A stretch of 51,080 nt of DNA from Bacteroidales bacterium (GCA_016286385.1 JAEESO010000017.1:1-51080); one strand, 5' to 3'; shown: positions 19,477 to 27,119, numbered from the stretch's first letter. The notes: a model not told the origin generated them from the sequence alone. Translations and numbers: made by a program.

Positions 19477-19612
19477 GTCAGAGGGTATTATATCGAAAAC
19501 CTCTGGCCACCCTCGGCCGGATAAGAGGGAGGGGCCCATAGCAGGCGCAAAGCGCCGGCGCATGGGAGGGGTCGCGAAGCGACGGTTGGCGATATAATAC
19601 CCTCTGACCTAT
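19473..19612. mobile_element. MITE-like element with 23-bp perfect terminal inverted repeats
   Basis: A 140-bp sequence whose ends (19473-19495 and 19590-19612) are exact inverted repeats of 23 bp beginning ATAGGTCAGAGGGTATTATA. The interior is GC-rich and holds two small hairpins, GGCGC-AAA-GCGCC and GTCGC-GAA-GCGAC. The left end contains the stop codon of the upstream gene (TAG at 19474-19476), and the right end contains the first two bases of the next gene's ATG. No target-site duplication is evident and no transposase is encoded. It resembles a miniature inverted-repeat element or a structured intergenic repeat. Confidence 0.85.
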
Positions 19613-20252
19613 GGATAGCATCATCATATTATGTGACGGGGCGTACCCCACTGAGCCGTATCCGCTGTTTCTGCTGGAAAGCGCAGAGGCGGTAGTGTGC
19701 TGCGACGGGGCGCTGGAGAAATTCGCACAGCATTTTCCGGGGCGTATGCCGCTTGCCGTTGTAGGAGACATGGATTCACTTCCAGAAGACCTTAAGAGGC
19801 CGTTTTCAGCGGTTCTTTTCCATGAGACGGAGCAGGATTATAATGACCTCACCAAGGCTATGCGCTGGGCGCTCCGTGAGCACCCGGAAGCGGAAGAGAT
19901 TGTGATTCTTGGTGCAACGGGGCTCAGGGAAGACCATACTATCGGCAATCTTGGACTCCTTATGGAATATACGCGCATGTTTGACCTTGGAGACCGGAAG
20001 GTTTCAATGGTTTCTGACTACGGCACCGCCTTTGCCATCACGGATACCTGCGAGCTGCACCTTGGCGAAGGCCGGCGCTTCTCCCTTTTCAGTGCCGATA
20101 ACTCCCTCCGCATCACCTCCAGGGGCCTCCAGTGGCCCCTTGACGGCGTGGTCTTCGACGCCTGGTGGAAAGCCACCCTCAACCGCACCACGGAGCCAAT
20201 AGTCTCCCTCACTTTCAACCACCCTTCATCGGCCCTTGTGATGGTGGACTAG
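19611..20252 (+). CDS. Thiamine pyrophosphokinase
   Basis: Transfers pyrophosphate from ATP to thiamine to make thiamine diphosphate. The 213-residue protein has the family motifs VVCCDGALEKF, VGDMDSL (catalytic Asp residues), DYNDLTKAM and GATGLREDHTIGN, in the expected order, then the C-terminal beta-sandwich that binds thiamine (GLQWPLDG). The start ATG at 19611 lies at the right end of the MITE-like element, so the element supplies the whole sequence upstream of the start. It follows the LptF/G-Fmt gene on the same strand and may be read from the same transcript through the element. Confidence 0.92.
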   Translation: MDSIIILCDGAYPTEPYPLFLLESAEAVVCCDGALEKFAQHFPGRMPLAVVGDMDSLPEDLKRPFSAVLFHETEQDYNDLTKAMRWALREHPEAEEIVILGATGLREDHTIGNLGLLMEYTRMFDLGDRKVSMVSDYGTAFAITDTCELHLGEGRRFSLFSADNSLRITSRGLQWPLDGVVFDAWWKATLNRTTEPIVSLTFNHPSSALVMVD

Positions 20253-20296
20253 GAAAACTGCTCAAAGCTAAGTACTTAACCTTCAACACATTATAC

Positions 20297-20336
20297 AAAG
20301 TGCCATGCCTCTGGAAAGGCACGGCACTTTTCACAA
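20297..20336. terminator. Bidirectional terminator hairpin
   Basis: AAAGTGCC-A-TGCCT, loop CTGGAA, AGGCA-C-GGCACTTTT: a 13-bp stem with one mismatch, with T-rich ends on both strands. It lies between the convergent thiamine pyrophosphokinase and DUF4252 genes. Confidence 0.75.
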
Positions 20337-20372
20337 GTAATTTTGTATCAATTGTTTAACGTTGCGCGCTAT

Positions 20373-20858
20373 CTACTCTGCCGCGGCGGATGCAATGACT
20401 TCTTCCAGTTTTGAGCGGTCCATCTGGCCGTCAATGGACAGGAAGGTGGTCTCTGTGCCGTCTTTTGCCAGCATTAGAAGGGAGGTTACCGTCTTGTTGT
20501 CCCCAACGGAGTAAAGGCGCATCACTTCTCCGTCTTCCTTTGCTTCCATGAGGAGCTCGTACTTGCTCTTGTTAAGGCCGCGGGATACTTCCCCGTAGAG
20601 CTTTTCTCCGGTAGCGGCGTCCTCAGTGGACAGGAGATAGAAGCCGTTCATGGACTTTATGATGGGGGTGAAGTTCACATCTTCATCGGCCAGTTCAACA
20701 TCTGGGATCTTGCCAATGAGCCTGAACATTGCCGGGGAAATGTACACGGCGCTTACCCCGGGAAGGTCAGAGTACTTGTTGTATAGGTCCTTGCCACCCT
20801 GGGCAAAGGCCGGGAGAGCCAGCGCAATGGCTGCTATTATTGCGTATATCTTTTTCAT
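20373..20858 (-). CDS. DUF4252-like secreted protein
   Basis: A 161-residue protein with a clear signal peptide (MKKIYAIIAAIALALPAFA) and then a mixed alpha/beta domain containing LYNKYSDLPGVSAVYISPAMF, the pattern of DUF4252 proteins, whose function is unknown. The start is ATG 20858 in an ATGA overlap with the upstream gene; a TTG six bases further up is less likely. It is the last of four coupled genes (DUF4252, sigma factor, small membrane protein, DUF4252) and shares with the first the terminal theme of sensing or surface proteins under a dedicated sigma factor, which is inferred from context. Confidence 0.85.
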   Translation of the reverse strand: MKKIYAIIAAIALALPAFAQGGKDLYNKYSDLPGVSAVYISPAMFRLIGKIPDVELADEDVNFTPIIKSMNGFYLLSTEDAATGEKLYGEVSRGLNKSKYELLMEAKEDGEVMRLYSVGDNKTVTSLLMLAKDGTETTFLSIDGQMDRSKLEEVIASAAAE

Positions 20859-21196
20859 TTCCAATAGTTTAGCTTGTTAAATGTGGATTCTGCATCTTCC
20901 AGTTTTACGGAAGCGCTGTTTACTGAGCCGGAGATCTTGCAGAGGGCGTTCTCCACTGCGGCGTAGGCAAGGTAAGGGTCGTCAAAGGTATCTGCAGGGG
21001 TATCTGCAGGCTTTCTGAGGCCGATAAATCCCGCCACCACAACAACTGCCGCTGCTGCTGCGCTCCATGCAATGACCGGTGCCTTGCGGGAAGGGATCTT
21101 CACGGAAAGGTCTCCGGGGACGGGTATGCTTTCATCGGCCCCTATCCTTTCAAGTTCCTCTACGGAGAGTTTCTCTATTTCCTTGATTGATTTCAT
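20855..21196 (-). CDS. Small membrane protein in the sigma factor operon, possible anti-sigma factor
   Basis: A 113-residue protein with a charged N-terminal part (residues 1-38) that begins MKSIKEIEKLSVEELERIGA, one membrane helix at about 41-60 (Ala/Val rich), and a short C-terminal part outside the membrane. It follows a sigma factor gene with a four-base overlap, the usual place for an anti-sigma factor, and has matching cytoplasm-membrane-periplasm topology. I see no known anti-sigma motif such as a zinc-binding HxxxCxxC or a FecR domain, so the role is inferred from position and topology only. Confidence 0.75.
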   Translation of the reverse strand: MKSIKEIEKLSVEELERIGADESIPVPGDLSVKIPSRKAPVIAWSAAAAAVVVVAGFIGLRKPADTPADTFDDPYLAYAAVENALCKISGSVNSASVKLEDAESTFNKLNYWK

Positions 21197-21666
21197 AGCA
21201 GTTGTTTTAATCTTTTTCTTGCCAGGGACACCTGGACCCTGATGTTTAGGCCGCTGAGGCCCGTACGTTTTTCTATCTCTGAGTAATCCAGCCCTTCTAT
21301 CACCCTCATTGAAAGCAGTTTCCTCTGACTTTCCGGGAGAGAGTCCATCGCTTTCCGGACGCCCTCAAGCTGCTCCCGGAGGGCAAGGTCTTCGTCGGGC
21401 GGACCCTTGACGGCCATTTCCTCTTTGAGAGTATCTGACGGGAGCCTTTTTCTGATACGGTCTATGCAGAGGTTCCGTATCATGAGGGAGCCGTAGGACT
21501 GAGGGTTCCGGATCAGTTCCAGGTGGTCCCTGAGGTTCCAGAGCTTCAGGTATAGGTCCTGGACGGCGTCCCTTGCATCGGCCTCATTCTCTAATATATA
21601 GAATGCAATGCGGTAGAAGCGCCCCTGCAGGGGGATCCATATGTCCTGGAAGGCCTGACGTGTCAT
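21193..21666 (-). CDS. RNA polymerase ECF-type sigma factor
   Basis: A 157-residue group 4 sigma-70 factor. Region 2 is at about residues 10-75, with FYRIAFYILENEADARDAVQ and the core-binding segment DLYLKLWN; region 4 is at about 105-155 and contains a helix-turn-helix around MRVIEGLDYSEIEKRTGLS. The length is normal for ECF factors. It overlaps both neighbours by four bases (ATGA), so its dose is tied to the DUF4252 protein upstream and the small membrane protein downstream. Target promoters are unknown; self-regulation of this operon is the usual pattern in the family, but no matching promoter was recognised. Confidence 0.9.
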   Translation of the reverse strand: MTRQAFQDIWIPLQGRFYRIAFYILENEADARDAVQDLYLKLWNLRDHLELIRNPQSYGSLMIRNLCIDRIRKRLPSDTLKEEMAVKGPPDEDLALREQLEGVRKAMDSLPESQRKLLSMRVIEGLDYSEIEKRTGLSGLNIRVQVSLARKRLKQLL

Positions 21667-22151
21667 TGCGCAACTTCCATGAGCTTTCCGATATTCTCCA
21701 GCGCAATGCTGCCGTTGACACAGATGACGGCTTCGTCGGGGCAGTAGATCACAATGTCATGAAGGCTGGTGCCGTCATCGTGGCCGTAGATCTTTACAAC
21801 GTCTCCGTCGTCTTTAGCCTCAAGGATAAGTTCCATTTTTTCAAAGAGAGAATCAAGCTTAGCGCAGAAGGCGGTTTTGTCGGCCTCCGAAGCGTCCTCA
21901 AAGTCAACTACGGTAAGTTTCTTTATGCCCTTGAAGGCATTCAGGGCAGCGCGGTCCTCCGCATCCAGATCCTTGTCCATACTTGCGGCAACGCCAAGGG
22001 CGCTGATGAGAACGCGTCCCATGGAGACCACTTCAAATCCGTCCTTGCTGCCATACTGACGGGCAAGCGCCGAAACCTCCGACGGTTTTCCGGCCCATGT
22101 GCAGCATACTGTGCCAAGGACCATTGCGATAATGATTAAAGTCTTTTTCAT
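21663..22151 (-). CDS. DUF4252-like secreted protein, first gene of the operon
   Basis: A 162-residue protein with a signal peptide (residues 1-20, ending CCTWAG) and a domain similar in layout to the second DUF4252 gene: helix, strand, LILEAKDDGDVVKIYG near residue 110, and a closing hydrophobic strand. It has Cys17 in CCTWA, but the sequence around it is not a good lipobox, so export to the periplasm is likelier than lipid anchoring. The ATG at 22151 is the first of the operon, and the pyrH terminator lies just upstream. No TAnnTTTG box is visible in the short gap. Confidence 0.82.
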   Translation of the reverse strand: MKKTLIIIAMVLGTVCCTWAGKPSEVSALARQYGSKDGFEVVSMGRVLISALGVAASMDKDLDAEDRAALNAFKGIKKLTVVDFEDASEADKTAFCAKLDSLFEKMELILEAKDDGDVVKIYGHDDGTSLHDIVIYCPDEAVICVNGSIALENIGKLMEVAQ

Positions 22152-22173
22152 ATGTTCTTAAAATGTTTGCATC

Positions 22174-22205
22174 AAAAAGCCGGCCACATATAGGACGTGA
22201 CCGGC
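22174..22205 (-). terminator. Terminator downstream of pyrH
   Basis: On the minus strand: GCCGG-T-CAC, loop GTCCTATAT, GTG-G-CCGGC followed by TTTTT. It is placed between the pyrH stop and the sigma factor operon. Confidence 0.75.
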
Positions 22206-22251
22206 GTAAAAATGTTAAAAGATTTCCTTAGTGAAAAACTCCGGGCTGGCA

Positions 22252-22956
22252 TTACGGGTGCACCAGGGTGCCTACTTTTTCTCCGGAGAGGAGTTTGGTG
22301 AGGTTGCCGGTGGCGTTCATGTCAAAGACGATGATGGGCATCTTGCCGTCACTGCAGAGGGCGTAGGCGGTCTGGTCCATCACCTTGAGGTGCTTGGAGA
22401 TGGCCTCATCGAAGGAGAGTTCATCGTACTTTGTGGCCGATGGATCCTTCTCAGGGTCTGCGGTGTAGACGCCGTCTACGCGGGTGCCTTTGAGGAGGGC
22501 ATCGGCCCCAATCTCAAGGGCGCGAAGCGCTGCGCCGCTGTCTGTGGTGAAGAAGGGGTTGCCGGTGCCGCCGGCGATGAGGGCAACGCCGCCGCGCTCC
22601 ATGAGCTTCACGGCTTCATCCCTCATATAATACTTTGCATAGGGCTCCATGGGGGTAGAGGTAAAGACCTCTGCCTCAACGCCTTCCGCCTTAATAAACA
22701 TCTTGAGGGCCAGGGCGTTGATGACGGTTGCAAGCATTCCCATCTTGTCTCCGTCCACACGGTCAAAGCCCTTGCCTACGCCCTGAAGGCCGCGGAAGAT
22801 ATTGCCGCCGCCGTTCACTATGGCTATCTGGAGGCCGGCCTTTGCTGCCGATGCCACTTCCTTTGCATATTTTTCCAGCCACTGGGTGTCAAGGCCTTTG
22901 CCGGCGGGGCCGCCGAGGCTTTCTCCGGAGAGTTTGAGAAGAACGCGTTTATACAT
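22252..22956 (-). CDS. pyrH: UMP kinase
   Basis: Hexameric bacterial uridylate kinase that makes UDP from UMP. The 234-residue protein starts YKRVLLKLSGESLGG, has the GGGNIFRG phosphate loop (about residues 48-55), the DKMGMLATVINAL helix, and the nucleotide-binding segment GGTGNPFFTTDSGAALRA. The start is ATG 22956; the open frame reaches a TTG at 22977, which lies upstream of the likely transcription start. It is transcribed singly from a promoter that faces the succinate dehydrogenase cytochrome b promoter. Confidence 0.96.
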   Translation of the reverse strand: MYKRVLLKLSGESLGGPAGKGLDTQWLEKYAKEVASAAKAGLQIAIVNGGGNIFRGLQGVGKGFDRVDGDKMGMLATVINALALKMFIKAEGVEAEVFTSTPMEPYAKYYMRDEAVKLMERGGVALIAGGTGNPFFTTDSGAALRALEIGADALLKGTRVDGVYTADPEKDPSATKYDELSFDEAISKHLKVMDQTAYALCSDGKMPIIVFDMNATGNLTKLLSGEKVGTLVHP

Positions 22957-22978
22957 AAATAGATGTTTTAATGTCAAA

Positions 22979-22986
22979 CAAAAGTA
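22979..22986 (-). promoter_or_regulatory. Promoter -7 box of pyrH
   Basis: Minus-strand TACTTTTG, an exact TAnnTTTG match, 22 bases upstream of the pyrH ATG. Confidence 0.7.
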
Positions 22987-23019
22987 CCGAAATATTGGTA
23001 AACTTCCAAGAAAGATTCC

Positions 23020-23027
23020 TATATTTG
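23020..23027 (+). promoter_or_regulatory. Promoter -7 box of the cytochrome b gene
   Basis: TATATTTG, an exact TAnnTTTG match, 30 bases upstream of ATG 23058; the leader would be about 25 nucleotides and AT-rich. Confidence 0.7.
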
Positions 23028-23057
23028 TGAAGTGGAAATAAATTTAACTAAACTATA

Positions 23058-23819
23058 ATGGCTAATTTTTTAACCTCCTCCATCGGCAAGAAGTTCATCC
23101 AGAGCGTAAGCGGTGCTTTCCTGGTAATTTTCCTCCTTCTCCACGGCACCATCAACTTCTTCTCCGTCATTGACTCACTCAAAGGTAATTTCGGCAAGGT
23201 TGCCCTAGACGCCTTCCCCTATACCCACGGAGACGGCTGGTTCCAGCTTGGCTGCGACTTCATGTCCTCCCCCGTCATCACCATCATGGTTCCCATCCTG
23301 GCCCTGGGTTTTGCCATCCATATCCTCTACGGCATCTGGCTCAGCTATGAGAACGTAGTGAAGCGCGGCGGCCTCAAACGCTATGAGGTTGCCTCCAAGG
23401 CAAAGAACGACAGCTGGAGCGCAAAGAACATGGCAGTACTCGGAATCATCGTCCTTGGTTTCCTTGCCTTCCACCTCACCCACTTCTGGGCAAAGATGCA
23501 GCTTCAGGAATTCATGGGCGGGGAAGCGGAGAATCCTTACTATCTTCTCCTTGCAACCTTCCGCAACTGGTGGGTAGTAGCCCTTTACATCGTATGGTTC
23601 ATTGCCATCTGGCTGCACCTCAACCACGGTTTCTGGAGCATGTTCCAGACCATCGGCTGGAATAACAAGAAGTGGCTTGTGCGCCTCAAATGGATTGGCA
23701 CTATCGTTGCCACCCTCATCATCCTGCTGTTTGTCTGCACCGCACTCAACGCCTGGTATGAAGCCAACTTTGTTACGGCTTCCGCAGAGTGGACTGCACC
23801 CCTTCTTGCAAATTTTTAA
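23058..23819 (+). CDS. sdhC: Succinate dehydrogenase/fumarate reductase cytochrome b subunit
   Basis: A 253-residue membrane protein with five hydrophobic helices, the type that anchors succinate:quinone oxidoreductase and carries two haems b in Bacteroidota. Candidate haem-ligand His residues are His29 (LLHGTINF), the His in FAIHILYGIW, FHLTHFW and HLNHGFWSMF. In most Bacteroidota this gene is followed by the flavoprotein (sdhA) and iron-sulphur (sdhB) genes; here the next gene is trpB with its own attenuator, so the catalytic subunits must be elsewhere. The coding region ends 47 bases before the Trp leader peptide. Confidence 0.9.
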   Translation: MANFLTSSIGKKFIQSVSGAFLVIFLLLHGTINFFSVIDSLKGNFGKVALDAFPYTHGDGWFQLGCDFMSSPVITIMVPILALGFAIHILYGIWLSYENVVKRGGLKRYEVASKAKNDSWSAKNMAVLGIIVLGFLAFHLTHFWAKMQLQEFMGGEAENPYYLLLATFRNWWVVALYIVWFIAIWLHLNHGFWSMFQTIGWNNKKWLVRLKWIGTIVATLIILLFVCTALNAWYEANFVTASAEWTAPLLANF

Positions 23820-23851
23820 AAATTTTTCTTGCATATTAAAAATCAATTCCT

Positions 23852-23859
23852 CATCTTTG
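23852..23859 (+). promoter_or_regulatory. Probable promoter -7 box of the Trp leader and trpB
   Basis: CATCTTTG, one mismatch from TAnnTTTG, seven bases before the leader-peptide ATG. A TTG lies about 20 bases upstream (candidate -33). Confidence 0.5.
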
Positions 23860-23866
23860 TAACAGA

Positions 23867-23911
23867 ATGAGAATGAGTAACAATAACAATTGGTGGCGCA
23901 CTTGCAGTTAG
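23867..23911 (+). CDS. trpL: Trp leader peptide with tandem Trp codons
   Basis: A 14-codon frame, MRMSNNNNWWRTCS, ending in TAG. The two adjacent Trp codons sit just before the first arm of the attenuator hairpins, exactly where a stalled ribosome would block that arm. A second in-frame ATG at 23873 could also be the start. It is too short for normal gene calling; the coupling to the hairpins is what supports it. Confidence 0.85.
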   Translation: MRMSNNNNWWRTCS

Positions 23912-23982
23912 AACCTGTAAGTCGCTTCGCCGTATAGTTATATGTATAGATTGGCCTGCTGACTTACAGCAGGCCATTTTTT
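23900..23982 (+). promoter_or_regulatory. Trp transcription attenuator upstream of trpB
   Basis: Four arms are visible. Arm 1 ACTTGCAG (23900-23907) pairs with arm 2 CTGTAAGT (23915-23922). Arm 2, extended to CTGTAAGTC, can instead pair perfectly with arm 3 GACTTACAG (23961-23969). Arm 3 overlaps the terminator GGCCTGCTG/CAGCAGGCC (23953-23975), followed by ATTTTTTT. When Trp is scarce, a ribosome waiting on the leader Trp codons would cover arm 1, free arm 2 to capture arm 3, and prevent termination. Confidence 0.9.
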
Positions 23983-24008
23983 TGATTTTTATTTAAACCC
24001 TTAATATT

Positions 24009-25373
24009 ATGCGACAGAAAAAGTACCTGCTCCCGGAGAGCGAAATCCCCACCCATTTCTTCAACATCCAGGCAATCATGCCCAACAAGCCCCTGCCTTT
24101 CCTTCACCCCGGCACAAAGCAGCCGCTTAAGCCTGAAGACCTATATCCCATCTTCTGCAAGGCCTGCGCCGACCAGGAACTGAACCAGACAGACGAGTGG
24201 ATCCCCATCCCGGAGCCCATCCGCGAGCAGTATGCCGCATACCGCTGCACGCCACTTGTACGCGCCTATGAACTGGAAGAAGCCCTGGGCACCCCTGCAC
24301 ACATCTACTTCAAGAACGAGAGCGTGAGTCCGGCAGGTTCTCACAAACTCAACTCCGCCATCGCCCAGGCATACTATGCCAAGGAACAGGGCATCACCAA
24401 CCTCACCACTGAGACCGGTGCCGGCCAGTGGGGAGGTGCACTCAGTTATGCCACCAAGAAATTCGGCATTGACTGCGCAGTATATATGGTTAAGGTAAGC
24501 TATGAGCAGAAGCCCTACAGGCGCTCCATTATGCAGACTTTCGGCGCGGCCATCACCCCTTCCCCTTCTATGAGTACCCGTGCCGGTAAGGACATCATCA
24601 CACGCAACCCCAACGACCAGGGATCCCTTGGCTGCGCTATCTCCGAGGCCATCGAACTTGCCGTAAGCACACCTAACTGCAAGTATGCCCTTGGCTCTGT
24701 GCTCAACCACGTTTGCCTGCACCAGAGTATTATCGGCCTTGAAGCGGAAAAGCAGATGGAACTTGCCGGTGAATATCCGGACATTGTGATTGCCTGCTTC
24801 GGCGGCGGATCAAACTTCTCCGGCATTGCATATCCCTTCATGCGTCACAACATCCAGGACGGCAAGAAGACCCGCTTCATTGCGGCAGAGCCTTATTCCT
24901 GCCCCAAACTCACCAGGGGTAAATTCGAGTACGACTTTGGCGACGAGGCCGGCATGACTCCCCTCCTCCCCATGTACACCCTTGGTCACACCTTCAAGCC
25001 CGCTTCAATCCACGCAGGCGGTCTCAGGTACCACGGCGCCGGCGTCATCCTTTCCCAGCTCATGAAGGACGGCTTCATGGAGGCTGTGGACATTGAGCAG
25101 AAGGATTCCTTCGCGGCAGGTGTGCTGTTTGCCCGCACGGAGGGCATCATCCCCGCTCCGGAAAGCTGTCACGCAATTGCAGCCACCATCCAGGAGGCCC
25201 TGAAGTGCAAGGAGACAGGTGAAGCCAAGACCATCCTCTTCAACCTCTCAGGCCACGGATTTGTGGATATGGCCGCCTACGACCAATACTTCTCCGGCGA
25301 AATGCAGAACTACCACGTCTCCGACGAAGACCTGGCAAAGTTCATAAAATCCGCCGATGCTCTTAACAAATAA
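24009..25373 (+). CDS. trpB: Tryptophan synthase beta chain (TrpB2 type)
   Basis: PLP enzyme that joins indole and serine to make tryptophan. At 454 residues it belongs to the longer TrpB2 group: the PLP Lys is Lys113 in SVSPAGSHKLNSA, followed by TETGAGQWGGAL and the phosphate-binding GGGSNFSG. TrpB2 enzymes often work without a tightly bound alpha subunit, and no trpA or other trp gene adjoins it. Expression is controlled by the Trp attenuator directly upstream. Its last 11 bases overlap the end of aroE on the other strand, another aromatic pathway gene but one that is transcribed toward it. Confidence 0.95.
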   Translation: MRQKKYLLPESEIPTHFFNIQAIMPNKPLPFLHPGTKQPLKPEDLYPIFCKACADQELNQTDEWIPIPEPIREQYAAYRCTPLVRAYELEEALGTPAHIYFKNESVSPAGSHKLNSAIAQAYYAKEQGITNLTTETGAGQWGGALSYATKKFGIDCAVYMVKVSYEQKPYRRSIMQTFGAAITPSPSMSTRAGKDIITRNPNDQGSLGCAISEAIELAVSTPNCKYALGSVLNHVCLHQSIIGLEAEKQMELAGEYPDIVIACFGGGSNFSGIAYPFMRHNIQDGKKTRFIAAEPYSCPKLTRGKFEYDFGDEAGMTPLLPMYTLGHTFKPASIHAGGLRYHGAGVILSQLMKDGFMEAVDIEQKDSFAAGVLFARTEGIIPAPESCHAIAATIQEALKCKETGEAKTILFNLSGHGFVDMAAYDQYFSGEMQNYHVSDEDLAKFIKSADALNK

Positions 25374-26100
25374 TTGAACGGGAAAGGGCCTCCAGATTGG
25401 GGGCCTCTCCTGTAAAGAGGCCGTAGCCGGCCACCGCCTGGTGGAAAATCCACCGAAGGCCGCTGATATACCGGCGGCAGGGAGCCTCTGAAAGTGACGG
25501 ACGCTTGTACTCCGCCTCAAGGACCACGGCGCCGCCAAGCGGCATTCCCGGCACAACGGGGGCTCCTCCGGGAATGGTATAGATGACAAGGTCCGGGGTA
25601 AGCGTGCCGATATCCCCCAGCGGAACGGCCTCACACGAATGGGCAGCTGCAAGTGCGGCTGCCTTTTCATATGTGCGGTTGGCTATGGTGATGGTCCCGG
25701 AGCCAAGGATCTTAGCTCCCACAACAGCAGCCATGGCGGCTCCGCCAGCGCCTATGATAAGCGTATCCGAAGGCTGAAAGCCGGTCTCACGGACAGCACC
25801 CACAACGCCGTCAACATCCGTGTTGTGGCCGTGAAGAAGGCCGTCAGGGGCCTTTACCACAAGGTTCACGGCACCGCACTCCCTTGCTCCGTCAGAAAGG
25901 ACATCCACCGCCCTGAAAGCGTCCTGCTTGTACGGGGCCGTGACATTTATGCCATGATAATCCTTCAGGAAACGCGCCCATGCTTCATCGAAGGGGGCGT
26001 CTATGAGGTCATAGGGGTATCGGCCTTCATAAGCCGCGGTAAAGAGGCGGGGACTGAGGGAGCCCGCTACAGGATGGCCGATAAGCGCAAAGCGTTTCAT
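25363..26100 (-). CDS. aroE: Shikimate dehydrogenase
   Basis: NADPH-dependent enzyme of the shikimate pathway. The 245-residue protein has the substrate-binding start IGHPVAGSLSPRLFTAAY (Ser-x-Ser-Pro), the catalytic Lys in NVTAPYKQD, the HNTDVDG motif and the nucleotide loop GAGGAAMA. It is a little shorter than E. coli AroE (272). The start is ATG 26100, in an ATGA overlap with the flippase-like gene upstream; a GTG further up is rejected. The 3' end overlaps trpB by 11 bases tail to tail. Confidence 0.93.
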   Translation of the reverse strand: MKRFALIGHPVAGSLSPRLFTAAYEGRYPYDLIDAPFDEAWARFLKDYHGINVTAPYKQDAFRAVDVLSDGARECGAVNLVVKAPDGLLHGHNTDVDGVVGAVRETGFQPSDTLIIGAGGAAMAAVVGAKILGSGTITIANRTYEKAAALAAAHSCEAVPLGDIGTLTPDLVIYTIPGGAPVVPGMPLGGAVVLEAEYKRPSLSEAPCRRYISGLRWIFHQAVAGYGLFTGEAPNLEALSRSIIC

Positions 26101-27080
26101 CTCCGAAGGAAGGTTTGGTGGATGTAGCACCACAGACCGGTCACGGCCTGGGACAGGAGCTGAGCCTCATGGTTGAGGGTGGCGTAAATCATGCCGCTGC
26201 CTATAGGAATGTCGTAGAGGGCCTGCATTACCGTTGCCACGGCACCGTGGTATGCCCCAAAGCCTCCCGGGACTGGTATTATGGTGGTGATGCTGCCGGT
26301 TACCATGAGGCCGAAGGCATCGGCCGAAGAAAGGGTGGTAAAAGGTTCTATATCATTTAGAGCCCATACTATCAGGGCGCTGGTGAGCCAGAAACTAATC
26401 CAAATTGATACGGTGTACAGTAGGAAGAGCCAAGGCTTTTTAAGTTTGCCGATTGTAGTAAGCCCCTTTCCTATGCCACAAATAAAGTTCCAGGATTTCC
26501 CCCAGATACCGCCGCGGCCCTGCAGCTTGCGGCAGAGGATGATGAAGGCTACTGCCAGAATCAAAATGACAAGAAGAGCCCATTTCATCACGCCACTAAA
26601 CTGGAGATTGTCCTTCATTATGCCCCAGGACCCGGCCAGGAAAACCACGATACAGGAAATTAGGATCACGGCATCCACTGCTTTTTCGGCCAGATAAGTG
26701 CCGATGGCGGCGTCTACGGTGAGGTGCCTCTTTCCATCGGCCCCCTTGCCGGAATCCTTCACTATATAACCGATTTTTATTGCTTCACCAAGCTTTGGAA
26801 GGACCAGATTGGCGATGAAGCCTATCCCGTAGGCGTTGATCACTAGGGTTTTGGTGATGGTGGGATCTATTGGCTGAATGAGCATATGCCAGCGAAGGCC
26901 CCTCACCACAATGAAGACGCAGCCGACGACAAAGGACATGGCCACAAACTCCCACCTGCACATCCTTAATGCGGCAAGGAACTCCTTCAAGTCTATGGCT
27001 TTTACGCAAAACCATACCAGGACCACCGCTACGGCTGCCCAGAAGATGTACTGGAGGATATTTTTGACTTTATTGTCCAT
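26097..27080 (-). CDS. Flippase-like membrane protein (UPF0104/YbhN, lysylphosphatidylglycerol synthetase transmembrane family)
   Basis: A 327-residue integral membrane protein with about eight hydrophobic helices. It shows the family features RGLRWHMLIQPI after the second helix, the segment GFIANLVLPKLGEAIKIGY, and IIPVPGGFGAYHGAV near the C-terminus. Relatives include the membrane part of MprF; stand-alone members are thought to move lipids or hopanoid-like molecules, and the substrate here is unknown. The ATG at 27080 lies eight bases after a -7 box. It is coupled to aroE by a four-base overlap without an obvious functional link. Confidence 0.85.
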   Translation of the reverse strand: MDNKVKNILQYIFWAAVAVVLVWFCVKAIDLKEFLAALRMCRWEFVAMSFVVGCVFIVVRGLRWHMLIQPIDPTITKTLVINAYGIGFIANLVLPKLGEAIKIGYIVKDSGKGADGKRHLTVDAAIGTYLAEKAVDAVILISCIVVFLAGSWGIMKDNLQFSGVMKWALLVILILAVAFIILCRKLQGRGGIWGKSWNFICGIGKGLTTIGKLKKPWLFLLYTVSIWISFWLTSALIVWALNDIEPFTTLSSADAFGLMVTGSITTIIPVPGGFGAYHGAVATVMQALYDIPIGSGMIYATLNHEAQLLSQAVTGLWCYIHQTFLRR

Positions 27081-27088
27081 CGGCCTCA

Positions 27089-27096
27089 CAAAGGTA
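27089..27096 (-). promoter_or_regulatory. Promoter -7 box of the flippase-aroE unit
   Basis: Minus-strand TACCTTTG, eight bases before ATG 27080, giving an almost leaderless transcript. Confidence 0.65.
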
Positions 27097-27119
27097 ATGG
27101 AAAATCCGTAAATTATGGT

